Below, piece after piece: positions 34,196-42,161 of a DNA stretch of 64,000 bases (position 1 is the stretch's first letter; every line of letters starts with the position of its first letter). The notes beneath the pieces were generated by a model. That model did no database searches and was not told the origin of the DNA. It saw nothing but the letters and a program-made list of their open reading frames with translations. The stretch comes from Pseudomonadota bacterium (GTDB taxonomy: Bacteria > Pseudomonadota > Gammaproteobacteria > Burkholderiales > Rhodocyclaceae). The position numbers and the translations under genes were made by a program. The stretch lies in contig JAFEDJ010000046.1 of the NCBI GenBank assembly GCA_018241685.1, positions 62,001 to 126,000 on the forward strand, written 5' to 3'.

Positions 34196-35037
34196 CGGGA
34201 CATCCTTTCCACGGCCTCGTCGTCACCGTCGTCGTCGATGCGGATCACCGTGGCGTCCGGATGGTCGGCCAGGCTGCGGCGCCGGGGTGTCTGCGCAGTG
34301 GGCTGCAGCAGGTCGAGCATGCGCAGCAGACGGTCCACCTCGGCGGCGGGAGTCGCCCAGACCTTGGCGGGAGTCCAGCCCAGCACCTGGCACAGCCGCA
34401 GGGTGCGGGCGGCGCACTGGCGGGCGGCTTCGCCACCTCGCAGCAGGGGGTCGGTTTCTTCGTCGATGACGTTGAGGGCCACGGTGGCGTGGAGCAGCAG
34501 GGCGGTGGCGCGGGCGTCGAGATCGTCCAGGCCAGAGGGGGCGTCGAGGGTGGCCACCGACGCGTCGACCATGCTTTCCAGGTAGCGCACCGGGTCGAAC
34601 CAGCTATCGTCGTCGTGCTCCCCGGACAGGCTGGCGTCGAGCGCAGCGAGGCGCTGGTGCTCGGTCCAGGGGCGCAGGCGCACGCGGGCCGGGTTGTCGT
34701 AGCTGCCGAGATCGAGCCATTCCCCTTCGGCCGGTGGCTGGGCGAGGGGGGCGTCGCCACCAGCGGCCCACCACAGGGCGATGGGGGCGAGTTCGCGACG
34801 GGCCGCTTCATCCGCGTCCACGCCGGTGAGCACCGCATTGCAGAGGGCCCGGCTGTCGAGGCGCAGGCCCGACGCTGAGGGCGCGGTGCACAAGCGCAGG
34901 GTGTCCATGTGACGGCGATAGGTCCAGGGAGGAAGGGTGACGGCCAGCGTGTCGGTGGCGATGCCGAGCGGCCGGTGGAAGCCCGCGAAGTCGAGCCTGT
35001 AGGCCGTGCCGGCGAGGTTCAGCTCCAGCGGACCCAA
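34192..35037 (-). CDS. Tail-cluster protein at the tape-measure-chaperone position
   Basis: The 281-residue protein is mostly helical with acidic segments. It has no family I recognise. It lies right after the tube gene and before the tape-measure-position gene, where Mu gp41 and lambda gpG/T chaperones are found, but is longer. I set the start at TTG 35037: GAGGA lies 8 bases before, it begins four bases past the tube stop, and the next in-frame ATG would remove about 43 residues. The C-terminus ends in a basic/acidic tail and overlaps the next ATG by four bases. Confidence 0.55.
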   Translation of the reverse strand: MGPLELNLAGTAYRLDFAGFHRPLGIATDTLAVTLPPWTYRRHMDTLRLCTAPSASGLRLDSRALCNAVLTGVDADEAARRELAPIALWWAAGGDAPLAQPPAEGEWLDLGSYDNPARVRLRPWTEHQRLAALDASLSGEHDDDSWFDPVRYLESMVDASVATLDAPSGLDDLDARATALLLHATVALNVIDEETDPLLRGGEAARQCAARTLRLCQVLGWTPAKVWATPAAEVDRLLRMLDLLQPTAQTPRRRSLADHPDATVIRIDDDGDDEAVERMSR

Positions 35038-35041
35038 GGGC

Positions 35042-35434
35042 TCATTCCTCGCGGATCCGCGTGGCGCTGAAGGTATAGGCGGTGACGACGGTGCCGCCGG
35101 CGCCGAGGCTGAAGGCCTTGTCCTCGATGTAGCAGTCATCGAAGGAAACCGTGCGCTTCGGCGAATCGGCGGCGTCGTCCTTCTTGAGGTTGGCGACGAG
35201 TTGGAAGCGGGCCTGCTTGTCCAGGTGGCCGTCGAGCTTGAAGCTGGCCGAGCGGACGGTGATCTCGCCCTGCACGGTGCGCAGGCCGAAACTCACCGCA
35301 ACGCGTTCGTCGCTGCCCACGGCGCGGATGTCCTCACGTTCGGTGACGACGCGGTAGGCCAGGGACTGCAGGCCTTCGATGGCTTCGCCATCGACCAGCA
35401 CGCTGGAGCGATTGGCGGAAAAAACGGTCGGCAT
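35042..35434 (-). CDS. Tail tube protein
   Basis: The 130-residue protein fits the small beta-barrel tube family: V-L-V-D-G-E-A-I-E-G-L-Q-S-L near the start, then alternating beta strands with V-S-F-G-L-R-T-V-Q-G-E-I-T-V-R, a F-D-D-C-Y-I-E-D-K segment and a final A-Y-T-F-S-A-T-R-I strand. It stacks as hexamers inside the sheath to form the conduit. Size and position directly after the sheath gene support the call. There is one tube gene here, whereas eCIS clusters usually have two. Confidence 0.78.
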   Translation of the reverse strand: MPTVFSANRSSVLVDGEAIEGLQSLAYRVVTEREDIRAVGSDERVAVSFGLRTVQGEITVRSASFKLDGHLDKQARFQLVANLKKDDAADSPKRTVSFDDCYIEDKAFSLGAGGTVVTAYTFSATRIREE

Positions 35435-35496
35435 GGCGGGCTTCTCCGGAGAGGCTGGTGGCTACGGGGAAAACGGCGGCTCGGGCTGCGTTTGGC

Positions 35497-36927
35497 TCAG
35501 ACCTGAACCAGAACAGTGGCGTAGATGTAGTCGATGGCCCGGACGGGGCGGACGGCCAGATCCACGCGGACGATGCCTTGGGCGAAGTCCTGCTGGCTCG
35601 AATAGACGTTGAGCTTGAAGGCCGGGTCGGTGCCGTCGGTGGAGGGCACGATGGCGCCTTCCTTTTGCATCTGGACGAGGAATTCGACCAGCTTCTGCTT
35701 CAGGGCGCCGCGGCCTTCCTCGTTGTTGAGGCGGCCGATGAAGAGCTCGCCGATGGTCTTGACGCCGCGCACCGCGTGGTCGGCAACCCGGCGCACGCTG
35801 ATCTGGTCGCCGTCGGTGGTGAGACCGCGGATCACGATGATGCCGCGGCCGCGCTGGGCGACGATGGGCACCACATTCTTGCGCAGGAGCTCCTGCTGGG
35901 CTTCCACGCCCAGCGCGGGGACGGGCTCGCCGAGGCCGGACAGGCGCTTGAAGGTGGGGGACTGGAAGTAGTCGAGGCTGCCGGTGGTGCCGGCCACCGC
36001 TCCGACAACGCCGGCCGGGGCGACCAGCACGAAACGGTCGGAGACCAGTGTGCCAGTGAGCTTGTCGGCGGCGGCGGCAATCTCTGCGGGGCTGGCGCCA
36101 GGGACTTCGCCGAAGCCGATGCGGCCCTGGCTGCGGGCGCTCATGCGGTCGCAGTGGCTGATCACGTCGGCATAGATGCGACCGACCCGGGTGGCATCCT
36201 TGGTGTCCTGTACCGAGACCAGCACCATGTCCACGTCGGCCTCGTTCTCGAGCTGGGCGAGGGCCTGGCGGTAAGCGTCGGGGTCTGCATCGCCGGCACC
36301 GGCCAGCGCGTAGGCGGCGGCGTTGCTGTCCTTGATGTCGGGGCTGTCTTTGGGAGCCTTGAGCTTGTCGCGCTCCTCGCTGATGCGCAGCAGCTGGGAC
36401 TGGGCGGCGAGCACGTCGCGGGCGTTGCGGATCTGGTCGGCCGGGTCGGCGGACAGGTTGCGGTGCACTTCCTTGTAATCGCTGCCGGCGTAGCGGGCGG
36501 TGAGGTCGAACACCGTGCGGGTCTCGTCCTCTCCGCTGTCGAGCTTCTTGCCGGTGGGCACCTGGCGGGACTGGATGCTGACCGAAATGGCATTACCCCA
36601 CGGCCCCGGGGCGCGGGCGACGAGGGTGAAGGCCGCGGCGTTGCCGACGGCGGCTGGGAGCTTGACGCTCGCCGTGCTGTTGCAGGCAACCGGACAGATG
36701 ACCAGTTCGAAGACGCCGTTGCCGAGGGCCTGGGCCGCTTCGGGCAGGCTGAAGGCGCTGGCCGCGCCGAAGCCGTCGATGAAACTGCGCCAGCTGGCTG
36801 CCCGACCGACGCCGGCGGCTGGGTTCTCGACGATGCCGACCAGCCCGAGGACGCCCGACGGGGCGAGCTGAGGGGCGAGGACTTCCTTGACGACCTTGAC
36901 TTCGACGCCGGGGATGATCAGTGCCAT
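35497..36927 (-). CDS. Contractile tail sheath protein
   Basis: The 476-residue protein is a phage-type tail sheath. It starts M-A-L-I-I-P-G-V-E-V-K-V-V, carries the variable middle insert, and ends with the conserved C-terminal part: V-P-I-V-A-Q-R-G-R-G-I-I-V-I-R-G, G-D-Q-I-S-V-R-R-V-A-D-H, G-E-L-F-I-G-R-L-N-N-E, and a final strand V-R-V-D-L-A-V-R-P-V-R-A-I-D-Y-I, which joins neighbouring subunits in the sheath. It contracts to drive the tube through a target envelope. It opens the cluster, behind a strong GGGAGGAG site and a sigma70-like promoter. Confidence 0.93.
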   Translation of the reverse strand: MALIIPGVEVKVVKEVLAPQLAPSGVLGLVGIVENPAAGVGRAASWRSFIDGFGAASAFSLPEAAQALGNGVFELVICPVACNSTASVKLPAAVGNAAAFTLVARAPGPWGNAISVSIQSRQVPTGKKLDSGEDETRTVFDLTARYAGSDYKEVHRNLSADPADQIRNARDVLAAQSQLLRISEERDKLKAPKDSPDIKDSNAAAYALAGAGDADPDAYRQALAQLENEADVDMVLVSVQDTKDATRVGRIYADVISHCDRMSARSQGRIGFGEVPGASPAEIAAAADKLTGTLVSDRFVLVAPAGVVGAVAGTTGSLDYFQSPTFKRLSGLGEPVPALGVEAQQELLRKNVVPIVAQRGRGIIVIRGLTTDGDQISVRRVADHAVRGVKTIGELFIGRLNNEEGRGALKQKLVEFLVQMQKEGAIVPSTDGTDPAFKLNVYSSQQDFAQGIVRVDLAVRPVRAIDYIYATVLVQV

Positions 36928-36969
36928 GGGATGTCTCCTCCCGATCCTGTCTGTTGGAAAGCGGCGCCG

Positions 36970-36997
36970 ATTGTACAGATATTTATGCTTTTGTCAT
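36970..36997 (-). promoter_or_regulatory. Sigma70-like promoter of the injection-system operon
   Basis: On the minus strand ATGACA (36997-36992) and TACAAT (36975-36970) are 16 bases apart, each 5 of 6 to consensus, ending 43 bases before the sheath ATG. It lies in the 132-base AT-rich gap before the sheath gene. A second TTGACA (37063-37058) overlaps the WD40 gene end but has a poor -10. Confidence 0.6.
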
Positions 36998-37012
36998 TAA
37001 TTTTCGGGGCGC

Positions 37013-37039
37013 CGCGATTCGCGATCTGATTACTCAGAT
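37013..37039. promoter_or_regulatory. Two palindromes upstream of the injection-system promoter
   Basis: CGCGA-T-TCGCG (37013-37023) and ATCTGA-N4-TCAGAT (37024-37039) sit side by side just upstream of the -35 element. They are the form of operator half-sites for a dimeric regulator. No known regulator binding is claimed. Confidence 0.4.
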
Positions 37040-37059
37040 TAGATGCAGTCTTGCCTATG

Positions 37060-40000
37060 TCAAGGGCGGAGCGATGGCGTGGGTGGACAGGCGGAAAGCG
37101 GGCGCCCGGTGACGGGGGGCGGGATCCGGCCGATCAGCGAGCATGCCAGGCGGACCCATTCGGAGGGCGTGCCGCTGGAGAGGGTGATGCCACCCTGCCA
37201 GTCTGCCGAGGCGAGGCCCAGGCCGTTTGGCTGCCAGGCCAAGGCCAGGATGGGGCTGCCGTGGTGGAGGAGGGGGGCGTGCAGGGCCTGGCCGGTGGCC
37301 GTGTCCCACAGGCGTAGCCGGCCCTGCCGATCGAAGCCGGCCAGGGTCTGGCCGTCCGGAGAAAGGGCCAGGCCAAGCAGCGTGCCCCCTGCGCTGCCGA
37401 GCGGTGTGGATGGGCTTGCGTCGGCATTCCAGCGCAGCAGCCCCTGTTGCTGGCTGGCGATGAGGAGTTGTCCATCGCTGGGTAGCCAGGCCGTGCCGTA
37501 CAGGGCGCCGCTGCCGGCCGCGGCCTGGCTGGCGAGTTGTCGTCCGTCGCGACTGTCCCATACGCTGGCCCGGCCGTCGTAGCCGACGCTGACGAGACGC
37601 CGTGAGTCTGAAGAGAAGCTCAGGCTGGCGATTGGGCCGCCGTGTTCCAGCTGCTCTTGCAGTGGCGTGGCGGCGGGCATCTTCCACAGGTGGATGTGCC
37701 CATCCCGCCCGCCGGCTGCGAGGAGCTGCCCATCGGGGCTGAAGATCGCCCGCTGCAGCGCTGCTCCGTCCGTCAGCAGGGGGCGCGGCGGCCTGTCGCC
37801 ATCCGCATCCCATAACAGCAGGCGCCCGTCCTGGCCGGCGCTGGCGAGGTGCCGGTCGTCGGGGCTGAAGGCCAGGCTGCTGACCAGCGCGGTGTGGCCG
37901 TCACGGGGGGCGCCGACCGGAGCGCCGCTGTTCCCGTCGCGCCATTGCAGGCGGGCCCGGGCATCGGCGCTGACCAGGCGCCGCCCGTCGGGGCTGAAGG
38001 CCAGCGCCCACACGGTGTCCTTCGTGGAGGTCAGCGGTTTGCTCAGCGGGCCGTGGCCGCTCGTGTCGTGGCGGATCAACAGGTCGTCGCTGCCGCCGGT
38101 GAGAAAACTGCCGTCGGGCATGAACTGCACGGCCAGCGCATCGCCTGTGTGGCCGGGGCGCTCCAGGGCGGCGCGGCCGGGCTGGGTGAGGTCATGGACA
38201 CGCACCTGGCGCTGCTCGCCCACCGCCACGATGTGCCGTCCGTCGGGGCTGAAGGACAGTTTGCGCACCCCGGCTTCGTAGCCGCCGAGCGGGTCGCCGA
38301 GCTGGATCAGGCGGGGCGCCTGCCACAGCAGCACGTGCCGGTCCGCGCTGGCGGTGGCGAGGGTCTTGCCGTCCGGTGAAAAGGCCACGTCATGCAGCAC
38401 GGCGGGGTGGCTGGCGCGGGCGAGTGGGGTGCTGCTGCCGTCGAGGCGCCACAGGAACAGGTTGCCGTCGTAGCCCACCGAGGCCAGGGATTCTCCATCG
38501 GGGCTGAAGGCCAGGCCGGTGATGGTGTCCGCGTGGGCCAGCAGCGGGCTGCCCAGCGGCGCGCCGGTGAGACCGTCGCGCAGCACGATGCGCCGGTCGG
38601 CGCCTGCGCTGGCGAGGCGGTGACCGTCCGGGCTGAAGACAAGGGCATGCACCGGGCCTTCGTGGTCGTCGAGGATCACGCGGGCGCGACGCTCGGAAAC
38701 CTGCCATAGCACGATGCGGTGATCGGCGTCGGCGCTGGCGAGGGTCTGGCCGTCGGGGCTGAAGTCGAGGGCCAGCACGGCATTGGCGTGGGCCTGCAGG
38801 GTGGCGACGACGTTGGCGCCACGCCACAGCCGGATGCTGCCGTCCTTGCCGCCGCTGGCGACGAGCTGCCCGTCGGAGCTGACGGCCAGCGCCTGTACGC
38901 CTTTCTGGCCGGCCTGCCACCAGTCGAGAGGCGATTGGGCGAGGGCGGCGAGCAGGCTGTCGCGGGCTTCGAAGGTCGGTTCGCGCTGGTAGCTGGCGGC
39001 GGCCAGCTGCAGCGCGCCGGCTAGGTTGCCGGCGGCCAGCTCGCTGGAGGATTCGGCCGCCAGTTGGCGGGACAGCGCGATCTCGCCGGCTTTCTCGGCG
39101 CGCTGCCACAGGAAGCCGGTGATGCCGGCGACCAGCGTGGCGGCGACGATGGCGACGACGGTGACGCGCCACACCCGCTGGTTGCGGCGCTGCTCGGCCT
39201 CCACACGCCTTTCGGCGGCCGCCCGCGCCTGCTCGGCGGCGGTGGCTTCGTCGCGGGCCCGGCGGCTGGCGTCGAGAAAGGCCAGCGCGGGTTCGAGGGC
39301 GCGGCCGTACTGCCGGGCCCAGGCCGGGGTCGGTTGCGCGCGGGCCTGCCAGTCGAGGGCGAACTGCAGTTCCGGGTCGCGCCACAGGCTGGCTTCGCCG
39401 GCGGCATGGAGGTCGGCGGCGTCGGCCAGGCGGCGCAGCATGCGCGCCGATTCGGCCTCCCGCGCACCCCAGTCGCGCAGGCGATCCCAGATGCGCATCA
39501 GGCTTTCATGGGCCAGGTCCACGATGCTGCCGGCCTGCAGCAGGACATCGGCGGGGGGCATCAGGAAGGCCACGCCGGGTGCCCGGAACGGTGCCAGCGT
39601 GGCGTCCAGTTCGGCGGCGTCGGCTCCGGCGATGGCGGCCAGATCGCCGAAGCGGGTCGGCCGGCGGATGCCGCGGCTGTCGGTGCTGGTGTCGGTCAGT
39701 GCGCGGAAGGCGCGGGCGCAGGTGGCCTGTTGCGCCGCCGGCAGGCCGGCGTAAATCTCCTCGGCATGCAGGTTGAGGGCCTGAGCGAGGGTGCCGATGG
39801 CGTCGTAGTGGCGGCCGTCGATGGGGCTCGCGTCGCCGCTGGCCAGCCAGCGGGCCCAGGTGCGCGCGAGGGCATGCTGGAGCAGGGAGAGCTGGTCCGG
39901 GTCGTCGCCCACGTCGTTGACCAGGCGGGTCAGCAGCGTCGGCGCGATGTCGGCGCCGAAGACCCGCGCCGGCCCGACGATGGCGGAGCGGCGTTCGGCG

Positions 40001-40665
40001 CGGCTCATCCGTGGCACCAGGTACTGGCCGCCGTTGATGGCCTCCGGCAGGCCGGCGAAGCGCGCGCAGTCGCCGAGGAAGTCGGAGCGCATCGTCATGA
40101 CCACATGGATCGGCACGTCCGCCAGGCGGGCTTCGAGCAGCAGATTGACGAAGGCGGTGGCCTGGTCTTCCTGCGGGTCGGTCAGGTTGCGGTAGCGGAA
40201 CAGCTCCTCGAACTGGTCCACCACCACCAGCAGTTGCGTGCCGGCGGGCAGCGCGGCTTGCCGGTAGGCGTCGATGAGGCCGCGGCGGCTCATCGCGAGC
40301 GTGGCTTCGATGAGCTCGGCGGCGCTGAACGGCCCCGGTGGTGCCGCCTGATGCAGTGCGCCGGGCTGGGCGAGGGCTTCGGCCAGCGCACGCAGGGGCT
40401 GGCCGCCGGGCCGGCAGCTGGCCATCCGCCACGCGCTGCCGGCACTCGCCAGCAGGCCCCGGTGCAGGGCCGGGCGCAGGCCGCAATTGACGAGGGAGGA
40501 TTTGCCGCAGCCGGAACTGCCGATGACGGCCAGAAAGCGCTGGCGGGCGAGGGTGTCCACCATCGCGTCCACCTGGGCTTCGCGGCCGAAGAACAGGTAT
40601 TCCTCGTCCTCCCGGAAGGGACGGATGCCCGGGTAGGGGCAGGTCGGTACGCCAGCCTGGCTCAC
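37060..40665 (-). CDS. STAND NTPase with membrane helix and 14 WD40 repeats
   Basis: The 1201-residue protein begins C-P-Y-P-G-I-R-P-F near residue 9, an nSTAND1-type start. Walker A G-S-S-G-C-G-K-S is at 49-56 and Walker B L-L-V-V-V-D-Q-F-E-E-L lies near 195. A hydrophobic helix lies near 488-512 after an Arg/Ala-rich coil. Then 14 WD40 repeats (about 570-1175) form two possible seven-blade propellers, each with the x-F-S-P-D-G and L-W-D pattern. STAND proteins oligomerise on ligand sensing to trigger effectors. It overlaps the TIR gene stop by four bases. It may be an effector-controlling sensor of the cassette. Confidence 0.88.
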   Translation of the reverse strand: MSQAGVPTCPYPGIRPFREDEEYLFFGREAQVDAMVDTLARQRFLAVIGSSGCGKSSLVNCGLRPALHRGLLASAGSAWRMASCRPGGQPLRALAEALAQPGALHQAAPPGPFSAAELIEATLAMSRRGLIDAYRQAALPAGTQLLVVVDQFEELFRYRNLTDPQEDQATAFVNLLLEARLADVPIHVVMTMRSDFLGDCARFAGLPEAINGGQYLVPRMSRAERRSAIVGPARVFGADIAPTLLTRLVNDVGDDPDQLSLLQHALARTWARWLASGDASPIDGRHYDAIGTLAQALNLHAEEIYAGLPAAQQATCARAFRALTDTSTDSRGIRRPTRFGDLAAIAGADAAELDATLAPFRAPGVAFLMPPADVLLQAGSIVDLAHESLMRIWDRLRDWGAREAESARMLRRLADAADLHAAGEASLWRDPELQFALDWQARAQPTPAWARQYGRALEPALAFLDASRRARDEATAAEQARAAAERRVEAEQRRNQRVWRVTVVAIVAATLVAGITGFLWQRAEKAGEIALSRQLAAESSSELAAGNLAGALQLAAASYQREPTFEARDSLLAALAQSPLDWWQAGQKGVQALAVSSDGQLVASGGKDGSIRLWRGANVVATLQAHANAVLALDFSPDGQTLASADADHRIVLWQVSERRARVILDDHEGPVHALVFSPDGHRLASAGADRRIVLRDGLTGAPLGSPLLAHADTITGLAFSPDGESLASVGYDGNLFLWRLDGSSTPLARASHPAVLHDVAFSPDGKTLATASADRHVLLWQAPRLIQLGDPLGGYEAGVRKLSFSPDGRHIVAVGEQRQVRVHDLTQPGRAALERPGHTGDALAVQFMPDGSFLTGGSDDLLIRHDTSGHGPLSKPLTSTKDTVWALAFSPDGRRLVSADARARLQWRDGNSGAPVGAPRDGHTALVSSLAFSPDDRHLASAGQDGRLLLWDADGDRPPRPLLTDGAALQRAIFSPDGQLLAAGGRDGHIHLWKMPAATPLQEQLEHGGPIASLSFSSDSRRLVSVGYDGRASVWDSRDGRQLASQAAAGSGALYGTAWLPSDGQLLIASQQQGLLRWNADASPSTPLGSAGGTLLGLALSPDGQTLAGFDRQGRLRLWDTATGQALHAPLLHHGSPILALAWQPNGLGLASADWQGGITLSSGTPSEWVRLACSLIGRIPPPVTGRPLSACPPTPSLRP

Positions 40666-42161
40666 GACGTCACCTCCAGGTCGAGAGCGGTCACGAGGGG
40701 CGTCAGCGCCTGCGGGGCGATGCCGTTCAGGCCGTCGAGGGTGTCTGTATCGGCGAGGGCCTGCAGCACTTCCTTGTCGTCGCTGAGCGGCGGCGCGAGC
40801 AGCGTGAAGCGGGCGCGCAACGGGCGCTGGCGGTCCTGCCCCTGCAGTTTGCGCAGCTCGTTTTCCTGGTGGTACTTCCAGGTCTCGTCGCCGGCCCCGT
40901 AGTAGAGGATCAGCGCGTCGCAGTCGAGGGCGCGCTGGCGGTTGGCTTCGCGAACCTCCGCGGCGTCGCCGGCGAACAGCGGTAGAGTGACGTCGAGGCC
41001 CAGCCCGCGCAGCTGCTTGATGAGCGGGACGCTATCCTTGCGGTCGCGGGCGTCGCACAGCAGGTGGACCCGCAGTGCACTGGTGGTAGCGTCTTTGGCC
41101 GATGTTTCGGGGGCAGCCTCGGGCTGCTTCAGCGCGGCGTGGATGGCGGCCTTGAGGGTTTCCAGGTCGCCGTTCACCAGGTCGGCGCCCAGCTGCAGCG
41201 CGGCGTCCTGCTGCAGCGCGTCGATGAAGGACTGCTGGGCTGGCTGCGTGGCGGTGGTGCCGGCTGGGAGCCAGATTACGCGGCGCAGGCCGGCCTGGCG
41301 GCTGCGCTCGGCGGCCAGACGGTTCTGCTGCACGACGACGGACTCGCCGCTGTCGCCGTCCGGTACGCGCCCGTAGCCTTCGCCGATGAGGTGGATCGAT
41401 AGCGCACTGCGCTCCAGCAGTTCCGCGACCGCGGCCCGGTGTTCGTCCTCGTCGTCCGGCAGGCGCCGATTGGGCAGCACGGTGTAGCCGCAACAGGCCA
41501 GTTCCGCCTCGATGCACTCGCGGGCGTCGCGGCGGTCGCGGCTGCATTCGGCGAGGAAGATGGCGGGCTTGGTGGCGTTGTCGGTGCCGACGGCGTCGTT
41601 GGCGGCGGGCTGCTGCTGGAGTTGTTCGAGCTGGGCGGCCAGATCCCAGGCGAGCTTGTTGGCCTTGCGCAGGAAGGCCTGGCGGGGCTGGTCGCCGTAG
41701 GCGGGGTCCAGCTCGCGGGGCGTGCGGTCTTCGTCGAACTCGAAGAACTCGTAGCCGAGCAGCTGGCCGATGGCCTCGGGCAGCGTTCCGCTGCCGTCGA
41801 TCGGCAGCTTGAGCACCTTGATGACGCGGGCCTTGTTGCCGACCACCAGGCGGTGTTCGCTTTCGGCCTGCTGGCAGAACTTGGTGATCTCACGGGTGCA
41901 CCACTCTGACTTCAGGTAGCGGGGTGTCAGTACCGACACGAACAGGGCGGTGCGCGACAGCTGGTCGAGGATCTCGTCGGAGAACACGTCGTTGCCGCGC
42001 AGCTTGTCATCGCGCCAGATGTCGACCGGTGCCCCCAGGCGCTGGCTGAGGAGGGTCTGCAGGGTGCTGTGGAACAGGCTCACCCAGCCCAGCTGGTCGG
42101 CCGTCAGCGGCTGGTTGTCCAGGTGGGCGTAGCTGATGAAGACCTGCCGCTCGAAGCTCAT
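40662..42161 (-). CDS. TIR-domain protein with three TIR-like modules
   Basis: The 499-residue protein starts with a TIR domain: V-F-I-S-Y-A-H-L-D-N at 7-16, a D-I-W-R-D-D strand near 47-52, V-L-T-P-R-Y near 77-82, and S-E-W-C-T-R-E at 85-91, where E91 matches the catalytic glutamate position of NAD-cleaving TIRs. Residues about 200-305 (I-F-L-A-E-C, D-E-H-R-A-A-V-A-E-L-L) and about 365-460 (L-H-L-L/R-V-H-L-L-C-D-A-R) look like two more TIR-like Rossmann modules. NADase activity is inferred. The ATG overlaps the formyltransferase stop, and the next gene overlaps its stop. Confidence 0.85.
   Translation of the reverse strand: MSFERQVFISYAHLDNQPLTADQLGWVSLFHSTLQTLLSQRLGAPVDIWRDDKLRGNDVFSDEILDQLSRTALFVSVLTPRYLKSEWCTREITKFCQQAESEHRLVVGNKARVIKVLKLPIDGSGTLPEAIGQLLGYEFFEFDEDRTPRELDPAYGDQPRQAFLRKANKLAWDLAAQLEQLQQQPAANDAVGTDNATKPAIFLAECSRDRRDARECIEAELACCGYTVLPNRRLPDDEDEHRAAVAELLERSALSIHLIGEGYGRVPDGDSGESVVVQQNRLAAERSRQAGLRRVIWLPAGTTATQPAQQSFIDALQQDAALQLGADLVNGDLETLKAAIHAALKQPEAAPETSAKDATTSALRVHLLCDARDRKDSVPLIKQLRGLGLDVTLPLFAGDAAEVREANRQRALDCDALILYYGAGDETWKYHQENELRKLQGQDRQRPLRARFTLLAPPLSDDKEVLQALADTDTLDGLNGIAPQALTPLVTALDLEVTS

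Noticed and set aside
18666..36927. Prophage interpretation of the tail-like cluster
   Set aside because: No integrase, attachment repeats, terminase, portal, capsid, replication or lysis genes within the window; both flanks are host genes.
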